From NCBI GenBank assembly GCA_027922465.2, contig BQMF02000017.1, forward strand, positions 1,488,001 through 1,552,000: DNA of 64,000 nt. The letters are read 5' to 3'. Position numbers and translations under genes: made by a program. The stretch's first letter is position 1; each line of letters begins with the position of its first letter. The notes under the pieces were generated by a model. The model was not told the DNA's origin, made no database searches, and saw only the letters and a list, made by a program, of their open reading frames with translations. This stretch comes from Turritopsis dohrnii (lineage: Eukaryota; Cnidaria; Hydrozoa; Anthoathecata; Oceaniidae). Shown in pieces: positions 1 through 10,117 of this stretch.

Positions 1-1589
1 ATGACGTCACAGACCCGTCCCCCAAAAAAATTAGACCCAAATTTTTCGTCACCCCATCGCCTGTATCGCGGACCCCAAAAAACGTCAGTTATCCCTATTG
101 GTTATCGAGATAATTTTCCCTAAACGTCGCATTCGATTAGGGTCTCAATGCAATGGTTTCACACTGACGTCGCGCACAAGAAGAGAAATAATTTATGTGT
201 GATCTTACATTACTGACTATCTTTCGCAGTTCACATCTACCATTTTGCGTGACTTACAAACAAACGGAGAATCGGCTATTAATATATAGATGATGTTAAA
301 AAGCAATTTATAAGTAAACGATTGTAAATATTGGAATTCTTTGTAACCCCCCCACATCAAATCAATGCTTTTATAATAAAACAATAAGATAAAGGGCCCA
401 TCTTTATCTGGTATATAGTTTCAGCCGGTAAACATGTGTCTTAAGGCAAGAAACTCGCATCTGAAGACTCATCAAGAGTAGAGAGACTAAGAAATTTCAA
501 AACCCTGAAAGCATTATAAATATCGTTGTTATGTAAGAGTAGTTTTAACAGTGACTCAGTGTGGGACGTAAAACAGGTCTCGAAAATATCTTAGACATAC
601 TTGAAAATTCATCAAGGCATGGTAATATGTCTAAGATATTCCCAAATCTGAGTCCTAATATGCTTTTTAATATGTAAATTTTGTTTCCTGTTTCCTTTTA
701 GACCTGAGAGATGATGAAAATTCCTTATAAAAACCTGACGCGAGAGGTTTGGTCGTCGAGGGCGAAGAGTAGCGGCATATGGTGACTGGAAATTGGTCCA
801 TACTACAATGTTGAAAATGGGTCAAGCCTATCCAACTAGCTGGCGACATATGGATCTCAATTCCCGTCAAAGGATCAGGAAAGCAAACATTTGAACGGAC
901 GAAAAGAGATTCTCTATCACCTCTGTATTTTGTTTCAAGAGTTCCAATTTGACTTACTGCGAAAAAGATTTATTTTCTTTATAATATATACACGTATGGT
1001 GACAGTGACCAGTTTATAAGAAACCCTAGGCAAATCTTTAAAAAACTAAAGCAAGTTAGGCCCAAGTTTTTATGTAAGCAACATAAATTTTTAAGCTTTA
1101 CAGAATGTACGTAGAAGACGAACTCTTGATTGTGATGGACGAAGATCAAAATGATGACAATGATTTTATAGATTTCGACACTCCCTTCAAAAAAACTTAT
1201 GTACCATATCCCTTATGGTAGTTTACTGTTTTTAAAACTAAACACATTGTTTCTGATTTTCTTTTCCTACAATGCCTCTTTAATAGAATTTTTTTTGATT
1301 GGTCTGAAATTTCAAAATTATTCAAGATCGAATGTAAGCAACCGTTTAGCAACTTTCCTATGGATTTTTAGACGAATTTTAAGCAACTTTCCTAAGAGGC
1401 AAAAAGTGGAGTTGCTTGTATATCACGTTAAGGGGGGGAATTTTGGGGCGAAATCGCCAAAGGACGACGAAGAGCATTTTCAATGAAATTGTGTGTATAT
1501 TTGCCAGGGAGCTGGTAGTTATTTTTAACAAATGTGTCCACTGGGGTAATTTTACAATTGTTTACCTTATTATATAATCAGTAAAAATA
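1..1589. other. Intergenic, no firm gene
   Basis: No recognisable gene. Positions about 10-125 are a copy of an interspersed repeat that recurs around 20640-20690 and 21627-21670, where it is interrupted by a transposon. A 38-codon ORF at 1106-1222 (+) is rich in Asp and Glu and has no recognisable homology. A 67-codon stretch at 667-870 (-) ends near a plausible splice site but matches no family I know. About 1457-1540 is an inverted partial copy of the short fold-back repeat described at 10860. Confidence 0.5.
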
Positions 1590-3320
1590 TCAAACTTCGT
1601 TCAGTTTACTCATTTTAGCATCAAATAAAGCCAACATTTCGCGACATATTGGCAGTTCTTCCTCAAATACATTCGGTACATCGTCATGCCGATCGTGATA
1701 ACTCGTGATAAATTGATAACAACGTTTTTCTTCCAACAAATATTTTAATTTTGTTTGCTTTTCGTTGGTTGTGTATTTCGAATTCAACCTTGCCATACAG
1801 AAGTAACACAACAACACGCCACGCAAATCGTCGTCCTCGAACTTATCAGGCAGTTTCCCTTCATGTTTGTAAGACTCGACAAACCTCGCATAAAACTTGA
1901 TCGACTGAACGATTAGAAAATTCATTTTTTTCACTGAATCAGCATTAAATTTATGAGGGTTTTCTTCCAAAATAGCTTTTTTTAATTCTGCCATTTCACC
2001 GTATGCTTCAGCTATCTCGAACATCAATTGCCTCGATGTCTGTAGAAAATGTTGCGGATTCAATTCAAGTAGAATTGTATTCAACATATCAATACGGCGT
2101 TTATGCATTTTGCAACGATTCTCATATTGGTCATCATAAAATGCCAGGAACTTATACATTTGACTCATGTCTTGAGTAATTTCCACAAAGTCTGTAACGT
2201 ACCCATCTAATTGGTAAAATTGTTGAGCTTCTCTTAGGCAGTCCATACTAAACTTGAAAATTCCCTTTGCAGTAACATAATCTTTTGCATATTCAGCTGT
2301 AATTTTATCTACTCCGAATGAAGTATCCAAACCAGGAAATGAAACTATTTCTTTTTCACTAACAGCAGATATGATTTCTGATTTCATGTTTTCTCTATGA
2401 GAATCTTTCATCAGGTTTAAACCATATTTTGCCCAACAACGACAAATGTCAGCCCTCCCTTTTAAAATCTCTTCTCTCTGTTTCCTATTACTTTCATCAA
2501 CTTCAACTTTTTCAACTTTTTCACTTTGTAGTTGGTTTAGAACTTTTTTGTGTACAAACTCAGCAGAAGCCAAACAATACCGTGCAAGTACATAATTCTC
2601 TTGGGTTACATAATATTGTGATAAAGCAGCACAATTCAAAGACCAGTCCTTACCATCGTAACTTTCTGATTTTATTTGACGAGCTAGTGTCTCGTGACAA
2701 TATTTTGCCGAAGTTTCAGGTTTACCTAAACTGCCATACACTTGTGCTAAATAGTATAATGTTAATGTGTATGAACTTTCAAATTTTGATTCTCTTTCAA
2801 GATCAGTGACAGAATCGTTCCAAACTTCATCAAAATGTAATGGTACTTTTCCTTTGCTCTGTTGCACAACGTATACCCCCTCTGCTGCTTTCAAAGCATC
2901 AAGTGCATTTTGAAATAATGTTCTATTAGATGAAATGATAGCCAGTTGATTGTATACACTTATGATTAAAGTGCTATACACATTGCTATCGGGATTTGCT
3001 TTCAAAACATCAAGTGTCTTCTTTAGATATTCCTCACCACTAGAAATTTCTTCACACTCCAGGAAATTGATAGCAAGCTCATAATTCAAAACAACCAAAT
3101 ACTCCTGAATGGAAACGTTGGATTCTGGCATATTGTTATCAATACCATTGCTTTCATAAAGCTGAAGTACAGTTGTTAACTTAGTAAAAATCTCCCGTGC
3201 TTTGTATTTTGAAGCATATGGCTCTCTATCAGAACTTTCAGTTACAAGATTGTTCAGTCGTTTTGCTTCCTTATAATTTGGATAGCCTTCTTCAACAACC
3301 CACTGGCTTAAAGGAAGCAT
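1590..3320 (-). CDS. KIFBP: KIF1-binding protein homologue (KIFBP/KBP)
   Basis: The 576-codon intronless ORF starts at the ATG complementary to 3318-3320 and ends at 1590. I recognise the KIF1-binding protein family: an N-terminal region with KAREIFTKL, then helical TPR-like repeats (YTLTLYYLAQVYGSLGKPE near residue 185, and later ISAVSEKEIVSFPGLDTSF). The C-terminal half contains CLREAQQFYQLDGYVTDFVE and HKRRIDMLNTIL, typical of KBP. Known family members bind kinesin motors and block microtubule attachment, affecting mitochondrial transport and neuronal outgrowth. The human protein is about 620 aa, so this copy is close to full length. No signal peptide or membrane segment is seen. The absence of introns contrasts with the MTMR, PPM1F and GLT1D1 genes nearby. 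No poly(A) relic was seen to argue for a retrocopy. Confidence 0.85.
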   Translation of the reverse strand: MLPLSQWVVEEGYPNYKEAKRLNNLVTESSDREPYASKYKAREIFTKLTTVLQLYESNGIDNNMPESNVSIQEYLVVLNYELAINFLECEEISSGEEYLKKTLDVLKANPDSNVYSTLIISVYNQLAIISSNRTLFQNALDALKAAEGVYVVQQSKGKVPLHFDEVWNDSVTDLERESKFESSYTLTLYYLAQVYGSLGKPETSAKYCHETLARQIKSESYDGKDWSLNCAALSQYYVTQENYVLARYCLASAEFVHKKVLNQLQSEKVEKVEVDESNRKQREEILKGRADICRCWAKYGLNLMKDSHRENMKSEIISAVSEKEIVSFPGLDTSFGVDKITAEYAKDYVTAKGIFKFSMDCLREAQQFYQLDGYVTDFVEITQDMSQMYKFLAFYDDQYENRCKMHKRRIDMLNTILLELNPQHFLQTSRQLMFEIAEAYGEMAELKKAILEENPHKFNADSVKKMNFLIVQSIKFYARFVESYKHEGKLPDKFEDDDLRGVLLCYFCMARLNSKYTTNEKQTKLKYLLEEKRCYQFITSYHDRHDDVPNVFEEELPICREMLALFDAKMSKLNEV

Positions 3321-5690
3321 TGTACTTTAAAATCCGTCTAAATAAATCAGGATAATATTTCATATTAAAACCACACAACCGTTCGGAAAACTAATAATCC
3401 AGTCTGTCTATTGATAGTAAAACTTTTATAATTGGAACAATCCACAAAATTATTGTAACTCATAACTGTTTGTGTTGTTAGAAAACCTTATAGAAGCTTT
3501 ATTGTAGGCGAGAAAAACAATAAAAAAAAGTCACAAGTGAAAATAATATATGTATATATACCGTATTTCTCTGCGTATAAGCCCAGGGCTTATCTGATTT
3601 CGTAAGGCTTTTTTGATGGGCTTATACACGGAGGGGCTTATCTAAACCCTTAGCCTAAACCCTTATACGTGCTCCTACTTTTGCGTCAGAGGTAGATATA
3701 TTATATCATAACATATCTACAATAGTCCCTAAAGCAGTTCGAGTGTCCTAGGTTGATTCAGATTCTGACTCAGATTCTGACTCAGAACTTGTTTCTTCAA
3801 ATTCGTCGTCATCGTCATCATTGCTGCTCTCTACCATTTCAAATTCCTTTTCGGTTGCAGGCATTTTATATTCTTCCATCCAATTTGTTTGACAAGCCAC
3901 ATTTTCTAAACAAGCGTTTGATTGGGGTGGGGGCTTATGCGCAGAGAAATACGGTATATACTTTTGAACCATTAATGGTAGCTCGAGAGAGAATTTCAAC
4001 AGAACACACATCTTAAATTGTTGTTACTTTACAAGAAAATTTTGATGATTTATGAGCAATAATTTGAGCCATATATACAATGTTGCTATTTTGAATCTGA
4101 GGTGTTTTTATGAAATTACTTTTACTCAACTTATTGAACAAAAATTAAATTTCATTAAATTCAACATGAAGCTTCTGTCCTTTATATTTATTTTAAAACT
4201 GATTGCCTGCTCCAATATTTTTAATGAACAAAAATTATTATTCATTGTAATCAATTAAGGCACAAATAAGATCCAGGTTAAAAAAGGGTTTCTTTGGTTT
4301 TATGTTATTTTACTTTATGTGTAAAGTCACTGTTTTGGGCTGTATCAGACATATGTGGGTCAGGAGTTGCTTAACTTTATCAGAATTTTGTGTCTTGTAT
4401 TAGCTTTTATTACGGTAACAGCGAAGCGAATACCGTATTAAAACACCCTTGGACTACTGCTCCTCCTCCTACTATCGACCGAAATGGCAGTTTAGCCTGT
4501 GCAGCCTACCAATGTTGCTTCCGAAACTGCATAAATTGCAACTAAAGAACGGAGGCTAATAATTTTCATAACTATCAAAACATTCTTTATACGATCTTTT
4601 AGTATTTTACCATAGGTTCGCCATTAAATAAACATTTTCCTATTAAAACCACGGTGGGGAACTTTAGTTGCATGCACCTAATTTGAAACACGGTTAAAAT
4701 AAACTTAAGCTTTGTTTTTGGAACGTCTTGTGCTTCGAAGTTCGAAGCTCTCTTCCTCTTGCAGTGTATTTTTGTTTGCTTGTCTACATAAATCTCGTGG
4801 ATTAAAGTTTGAAACGGTTTTACTTTGTTTCTTATATTTTTAGAGGACGTTTGTTTTTTTTCTCTTTTCGGTCTTACAGCTTTCTTTTTATATAAAAAAC
4901 TGTAAAAAAAATGTAGTTTCGTGTATTGTGCATATTTCTTTTGTTTGTATCAAATAGTTTTCTGGTGGTTTTAGTTAAGCCCTATTTACACTTTTTCATA
5001 TGAAAATTGCCTTAATTTAAGCCTAAGAGATAAACAAAGGTCGACAAAGCTTCATGGCTTTCAGACTAATTAATTTAGAATCTATTTCGTTTTGTACATT
5101 GCAAGTTGAAATGCTGCTACCATTTTGTGCCATATGGCTCTTGTTCATAATTTATTAGCTTTGATTCATTTTACAATTTTTTCCTTGAATGTTCATGTAT
5201 TCTTTACCCATTCCTCCTAATGGCTAAATGGCACTTTATCAGGGTAAACTCAAATTGGCTGGCACCTTTACTCAACTTAGGAACTAAGTGTTTTTTATCA
5301 ATAATTATCAATTCATTAGTGAAAACTTTACATGAGGGTATTAGAAAAACTACTGATTTTTGTTTTAAAAAAGTAAAAAAAGGCAATGAAAAGGCGCCTA
5401 AAGTTATAGTAAAAATGCTTGCTTTTCACTCTAAAAATTCTATTCAAAAAAAGATAAAATAAACATTATATGAAACACCATACACACTTCTATCAAAATA
5501 AGAGAACTGTGTGTATAATGTGTAGAGCCCCTCTTCAATGACACTCATTGTGAATAGAAAAGCAATCATTTACCTCAAAGAAATTGAAACTGCCTAGCAA
5601 CTGTGTGTGATATTTGAATTACTTTTAATTTACAGTGCTCAGAGCGCCATCATTATTTACATAAAATATCCGATTTGAACCGATTTCTGC
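3321..5690. other. Intergenic with MITE and dispersed repeat
   Basis: Contains the TIR element at 3562-3954 (listed separately). A dispersed repeat at about 4408-4510 recurs inverted at 60785-60900; both copies carry the words AATACCGTATTAAAACACCC and CTTGGACT. The remainder is AT-rich and shows no gene. Short ORFs at 4052-4258 and 5220-5462 look like chance. Confidence 0.5.
3562..3954. mobile_element. TIR element, TA target site, with acidic C-terminal coding relic
   Basis: Inverted ends of about 24 bp (CCGTATTTCTCTGCG, then T or C, then ATAAGCCC) face each other at 3562 and 3954, each flanked by TA. This is the target site of Tc1/mariner/pogo-type DNA transposons. On the minus strand an open frame runs from about 3945 to a stop at 3748, just outside the element. 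It reads CQTNWMEEY followed by an acidic/serine tail (DDDDDEFEETS and Ser-Glu repeats). An acidic tail is typical of pogo/Tigger transposases, so this may be a deletion derivative retaining the 3' end of the coding region. The class assignment is inference. Confidence 0.6.
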
Positions 5691-5696
5691 GCTTTC

Positions 5697-5720
5697 ATTG
5701 GATTGTTGATACTCTATAAA
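5697..5720 (+). promoter_or_regulatory. H2A.X core promoter: inverted CCAAT box and TATA box
   Basis: ATTGG (inverted CCAAT) at 5697-5701 precedes TATAAA at 5715-5720, about 300 bp upstream of the histone ATG. Transcription would begin near 5745. A 5'UTR intron is likely: a possible donor (GAG|GTAATC) lies near 5886 and an acceptor (TACAG) ends at 6015, six bases before the ATG. All of this is inferred from motif position. Confidence 0.5.
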
Positions 5721-6020
5721 TTTTGCCGCCAAAAATGTGAACCTAAAGTAAGAAGCGCGGGTTGTGACTGTTTTGTGTTAACCAGATTGGAAGTTGCTTT
5801 TTGATAATTTGTTTTATTGGTGTGTGGCATAAACTTCACTTGATCAATAAACTGTGCTATGTGAGATTATTCCAATCTGGAGTGAGGTAATCCTTCAGCA
5901 AATTTGGAATTTTCTCACATTCAAATCAATTTTTTTTTGTAAACTATGACACATTCTAATACATTTCATTAACTTTTTTTTACATAATATTTCTAGTATC
6001 ATTATTATAATACAGACAAC

Positions 6021-6425
6021 ATGAGTGGACGAGGAAAAGGTGGAAAATCTAAGGCAAAAGCTAAATCTCGTTCTACACGAGCTGGTCTCCAGTTTCCAGT
6101 TGGAAGGATTCACAGATTTCTCAGAAGGGGACACTATGCAAATCGCATTGGTAGTGGTGCACCAGTTTACTTAGCTGCTGTTTTAGAATATTTATCTGCT
6201 GAAATACTCGAGCTTGCTGGCAATGCAGCAAGAGATAATAAAAAGGCCAGAATAATACCCCGGCATTTACAATTGGCTGTTCGAAATGATGAAGAGTTAA
6301 ACAAACTTTTGAGTGGTGTCACTATTGCTGCTGGTGGTGTATTGCCAAACATACAAGCAGTTTTACTTCCTAAGAAGACGAACCAAGTAAAGGGGGGAAA
6401 GGCTTCACAGTCTCAAGAATATTAG
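6021..6425 (+). CDS. H2AX: Histone H2A.X-type
   Basis: The 134-aa protein begins [18 protein letters not shown] and carries the full H2A fold: [53 protein letters not shown] and the docking segment [14 protein letters not shown]. The C-terminus is SQSQEY, matching the SQ-(E/D)-aromatic/hydrophobic motif that defines H2A.X, in which the serine is phosphorylated by ATM/ATR/DNA-PK kinases at double-strand breaks. Consistent with a replication-independent variant, no histone stem-loop follows the stop at 6425 and the 5'UTR seems to contain an intron. No partner H2B gene is visible nearby. The start ATG follows the inferred splice acceptor immediately (CAG|ACAAC ATG). Confidence is very high for H2A and high for the X-type subclass. 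Confidence 0.95.
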   Translation: MSGRGKGGKSKAKAKSRSTRAGLQFPVGRIHRFLRRGHYANRIGSGAPVYLAAVLEYLSAEILELAGNAARDNKKARIIPRHLQLAVRNDEELNKLLSGVTIAAGGVLPNIQAVLLPKKTNQVKGGKASQSQEY

Positions 6426-7679
6426 CTTCACATATTTCAGCTTTTAATGTGTTTTAGTGGTGTAACTATACATTTTTTACATGGAAAAATATCAAATGAA
6501 GATAAAAATGTTTCCTTTGTAGAGTATCATTACATTGTACTGCTTGGCCATGAATGCAAGTTTTCAGATCTCCCTTGTAAGTTCTTTTCTGTTTTAGCCT
6601 TGAGAACTGAGGTATAGTCCACATAATAGTCTTTGGGAGAATGATGCTATGAAAAGCTTTTACCCAGCCACAAATAATATTATTTCAGCCTCATTTAGTC
6701 AAAAAAGCTTGTTTTATTCTACAGTATAAGCAACCGGTTTATAAGACTGCTAATGTCAAATATACGAAAATTTAAGTCATTCTCATAAACCTAATTCCGA
6801 AGAACTAGGGAAGTGTTATAGTTCTCAGTTTTGGGGAAAAGCCATTCTTGCCTTAATTTAGCTCAAGTCGATTTCGTTACATTAAACAGGGAATGCTCTG
6901 GACTACGGAAATTAGACATGAAATGGACCCGTTGTATTTTCCCCTTTTTTGTAATGCGCATGCTTATGCTATGCCACCAGTGGGAAAAAGATTTAATTTT
7001 CCAAGTATAAAAAATAATGTAATATTAGTTGATCTTTATTCTACTTTATACTGCCAGAAATTTACGCGAGAAGAATATATCGCAGGTTCCGCGTTTTATT
7101 CAGGGTTTTTGGGCGAACTGCCAGTACAGAACCGTGAAATTTAATTCGCCAAAACTAACAAAAATTTCTTTAATGACCAAAAGATTGCCTTTTTGAGAGA
7201 AAATAATTAGAAACTAACTGAAAAAGGCATGAATCTGAGATTTTCGAATGAGGCATCCTAAAAAAACAAAGTTCATTTGCAATTCTGATGAAATACAATT
7301 TTTGTTTCATTCATTCTTTACCCTCACTAACCCAGATATATTTCACAAGGTTTTCACCGTAATGTTTGAATCCGTTAAGTCTGTTTGAATCATGTCGCTC
7401 GAACGGTATGTTACTTATAATAAATGGAGAATTTGCTTCCGATTAATTTGTGCACCAGCTACGTCAGAAAGCTGGAGAGGAGGTTGTATTGATGTGCGAC
7501 TGCCCCTGACATCAACAGTGCTGTCTCTTACAGTAATGATCCTAAATCAGTTAGTGCGCACCCTCTTTAACAAATAGTTTTCAAGGCACCTAATTTAGTG
7601 CACATTTTCTAATTTTCATCCTGATATGATCAAAAATTCATTTTGTGGTTGTGTGGGATCACAACAACAACAACTTAAG

Positions 7680-8330
7680 CAGTAGTGGCTTAGTGGTTAA
7701 TGCATTGAGCTTAGGAACCCAATATTGAGGGTTCAAACCCCGCTGAGGCCGGGTGTTAAAAAAGTCACCACTCCTGTAGGTACTGCAACTAGGGACCTTA
7801 CGAAAGTACGACGGCAACGTGGACGACGACGTACAAGATATTCATCTTCAATGAATCTCAAAAGAGCAGAAACTATACACTTGGGTTAAGAAGTTTATTT
7901 ATAATGCCTTTGAAGTTTGTTTTTTGAACTTTGAGAGACAGAATCATGAAGGAACCAATGAAAATTTATCGGAAGTACTGCTATTCTCACGTCTTCGTTT
8001 TCAGTACGACTTCAAAATATTACTTTTCACGTTGTGTGTAGAACGTGCAAATCTAGTAATGATATTAGTAAAATTAAAAACATTTCCCAATAGTATAGTG
8101 TGAAATGACTTCCATTCTAAAGCAAATCTATGGAGTAAAGTGAATCTTTTGTTTGCCTCACGTCGTCGTCTACGTTGCCGTCGTAGTTTCGTAAGGTCCC
8201 TACTAGCTCGATTCCCCGATGTATTTCGGGGAAAATGAAGGCCAGTCTTTGATGAACGTCCGGAATATTGTAGTGGCTTCGGCCTTAAGTGGGGCAAATG
8301 ATTTAAAAAAAAAACAAATAAAAAAAACCA
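7680..8330 (+). mobile_element. tRNA-derived SINE, interrupted by a MITE
   Basis: The head at 7683-7770 is tRNA-like: an A-box-like segment (TGGCTTAGTGGTTAATGC) and a B box (GGTTCAAACCC) at the right spacing for an internal RNA polymerase III promoter. The body resumes after the MITE at 8201 (GATTCCCCGATGTATTTCGG) and ends in an A-rich tail at about 8303-8330. The head does not make a convincing cloverleaf, so it is not listed as a tRNA gene. Confidence 0.6.
7792..8200. mobile_element. MITE with about 40-bp TIRs inside the SINE
   Basis: Ends GGGACCTTACGAAAGTACG and the matching inverted end finishing at 8200 form long terminal inverted repeats running into GACGACGACGT. Both ends are flanked by TA (7790-7791 and 8201-8202), the presumed target duplication. 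The interior has no convincing coding sequence. Confidence 0.65.
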
Positions 8331-9189
8331 AAACAAACTGACCCCAACAATGATGAGCTCCTTGTAACAAGTTATGAACTCTGTAAAGGAAACTATGTTA
8401 TGTGATGAAGAAGAACCACTGGACGACTACTTCAAAACAGCCATAAGGTCCTGGGTTCGAGGTTGCCATAAGGTTGGGTAAATGAACGAGACAAATCATA
8501 TTTTTTAAATGAGAGCTATTGTCTGTGGAAAAAGACAAAACAAGAGGTAATGATTTAGAGGTATCATGTAGATATGTCATTAAAGGACAAGAAACTTATC
8601 TAAAAAAAGTGAAACATGTAATTAAAGATATCTGTAAGAATAGATTTTCAATGGTATGATATTGATCGTATGATCATACAGTTCATATGACAAATTGAGT
8701 TCATTAAAACTTCATGGTGAAAACCTTGTTAAATTTGCTTGGGTCAGTGAGCATTAAATTACGTCATGCCTCGTTCCTTCAAACATTTTTATAAGACTTT
8801 CCTACAAAAAGTTTGATGAACTCAAATTGTCCCATGAAACTACTCGATTTACGGCTTGAACTGTGATAGAAAATAATGACCCCTTAGAATAGGTTTACGT
8901 ATGACTTGTTAGGTTTTCTTTGTTATTGTTAGGGTTAGTCATAAGGGTAAACCACGGGGGTGTGTGAAAATAGTCTAAGTGCTCATTATATTCTACTACA
9001 GAACTTAAATTCTATGTTCTCTCCTTTTTTCTTAAGTGTCCCTCTAATCGAAATAATTTTGATGGACACTAATTCAGTGAGCACTTTTATCGAAAATAAT
9101 TTTCCTAATTATAGTTCGCAACAAATTTGGTGAATAATTATGGTATCTATGTTTGAATGAATTTACTATTTTCTTCCATCAAGATAACA

Positions 9190-9285
9190 AACCAACCTCG
9201 AACCGAGGGTCGATATACGAATAGCCGCTATCGGTATATCAAAAACGGCAAGAGATCCTGGTGGGTTCGAGTTTGGATAATATAC
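9190..9285. repeat. Hairpin repeat, diverged copy
   Basis: An imperfect palindrome centred on ATAGCCGCTAT, with arms beginning CCTCGAACC. It is a diverged relative of the much better hairpin at 50455-50548. Confidence 0.5.
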
Positions 9286-10117
9286 GAAAGGCTAGAAAAA
9301 ACTTCGTCAGATTACCTGTATTTTAACCTTCAGCTTTCTTTTCACACATCAGTCGGTACAAGACTTGATGCAAAATATATCCCTAACTACTTTCTCTAAT
9401 ACATTGTAGTAGAACTTTCTCGGATTTCGTAATAACACCGTGCTAATTATCCGGTTTCGCCTCGTTTGCATACATTACTGCTCATCTTCATTACGTATGG
9501 CACACACTTTTCCTTTGGATAATTAAATTTAATTAAAATTTTGAAAACGAGGTTATAATGGTGGCTAAGACATCAACAGAAATCCGGGAAGGTTTATTAC
9601 ACTTTAACGGTGGGTCCCACGAAATTCAAAATCAAGCTGTGAGGAGGAGGGTGTTCTTGAGGTCAAATTTCTAACACAAACGAGTGCTTTCGAATTCATG
9701 TGCATAGAATATTCTGGCTTGTTCAGTTTGAGTTTCTCTGTAAATTCCTTTTTTCAAATCATCTCCTGTCAACTAGAACAAAGTTTATCTGAAACCTCAC
9801 CGACGCCATAATATTTACGGAGAATTACAGAGTAATACTTGTGGTAAATTGACAATTTCACATCAGCTGACGAACTTGTCAAGGTGTTCATCAGTCGAAT
9901 TCATCCGAATAAATCCGTCAAACTCACGACGAAGAACCGTCAAAGTCGACTCGACTATTCGATGACGGCGAGTAGCGAACATCCGTCTAACGAACCGGCT
10001 GTTGAACAATTTCTCTTTTTCCTTTGGCTGACACGAAATTGTAGAAATCAACAAATTCATTCGAAATGAACACGAGGCGCAAAACAACGTAGCCATGGTA
10101 ATATCGCCGTCAGTACG

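Larger units (their letters stand above)
6426..10117. other. Intergenic, repeat-rich
   Basis: Holds the histone 3'UTR, a MITE-interrupted tRNA-derived SINE (7680-8330), copies of a MULE-like MITE (about 7270-7375 inverted, and 8690-8870), and a hairpin repeat at about 9190-9285. The ORF at 6893-7144 (83 codons) has no recognisable homology. No confident gene. Confidence 0.5.

Noticed and set aside
3753..4016. 87-codon ORF (+) overlapping the acidic relic
   Set aside because: It is the antisense shadow of the Ser/Glu-rich minus-strand frame, composed of repetitive Leu/Gln/Thr codons.
5220..5462. 80-codon Lys-rich ORF (+)
   Set aside because: Unrecognised, no splice or promoter context, and a near-equal-length antisense ORF. 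Likely chance in AT-rich DNA.
7683..7770. Possible tRNA gene
   Set aside because: A and B boxes are present, but acceptor and anticodon stems do not pair convincingly and an A-tailed body follows. Treated as a SINE head.
8001..8336. 111-codon ORF (-)
   Set aside because: It covers the SINE body, its A-rich tail and half of the MITE, so its apparent protein is a read-through of repeats.
9863..10096. 77-codon ORF (-) directly downstream of the MTMR stop
   Set aside because: It lies in the expected 3'UTR, is not continuous with the FYVE exon and has no recognisable domain.
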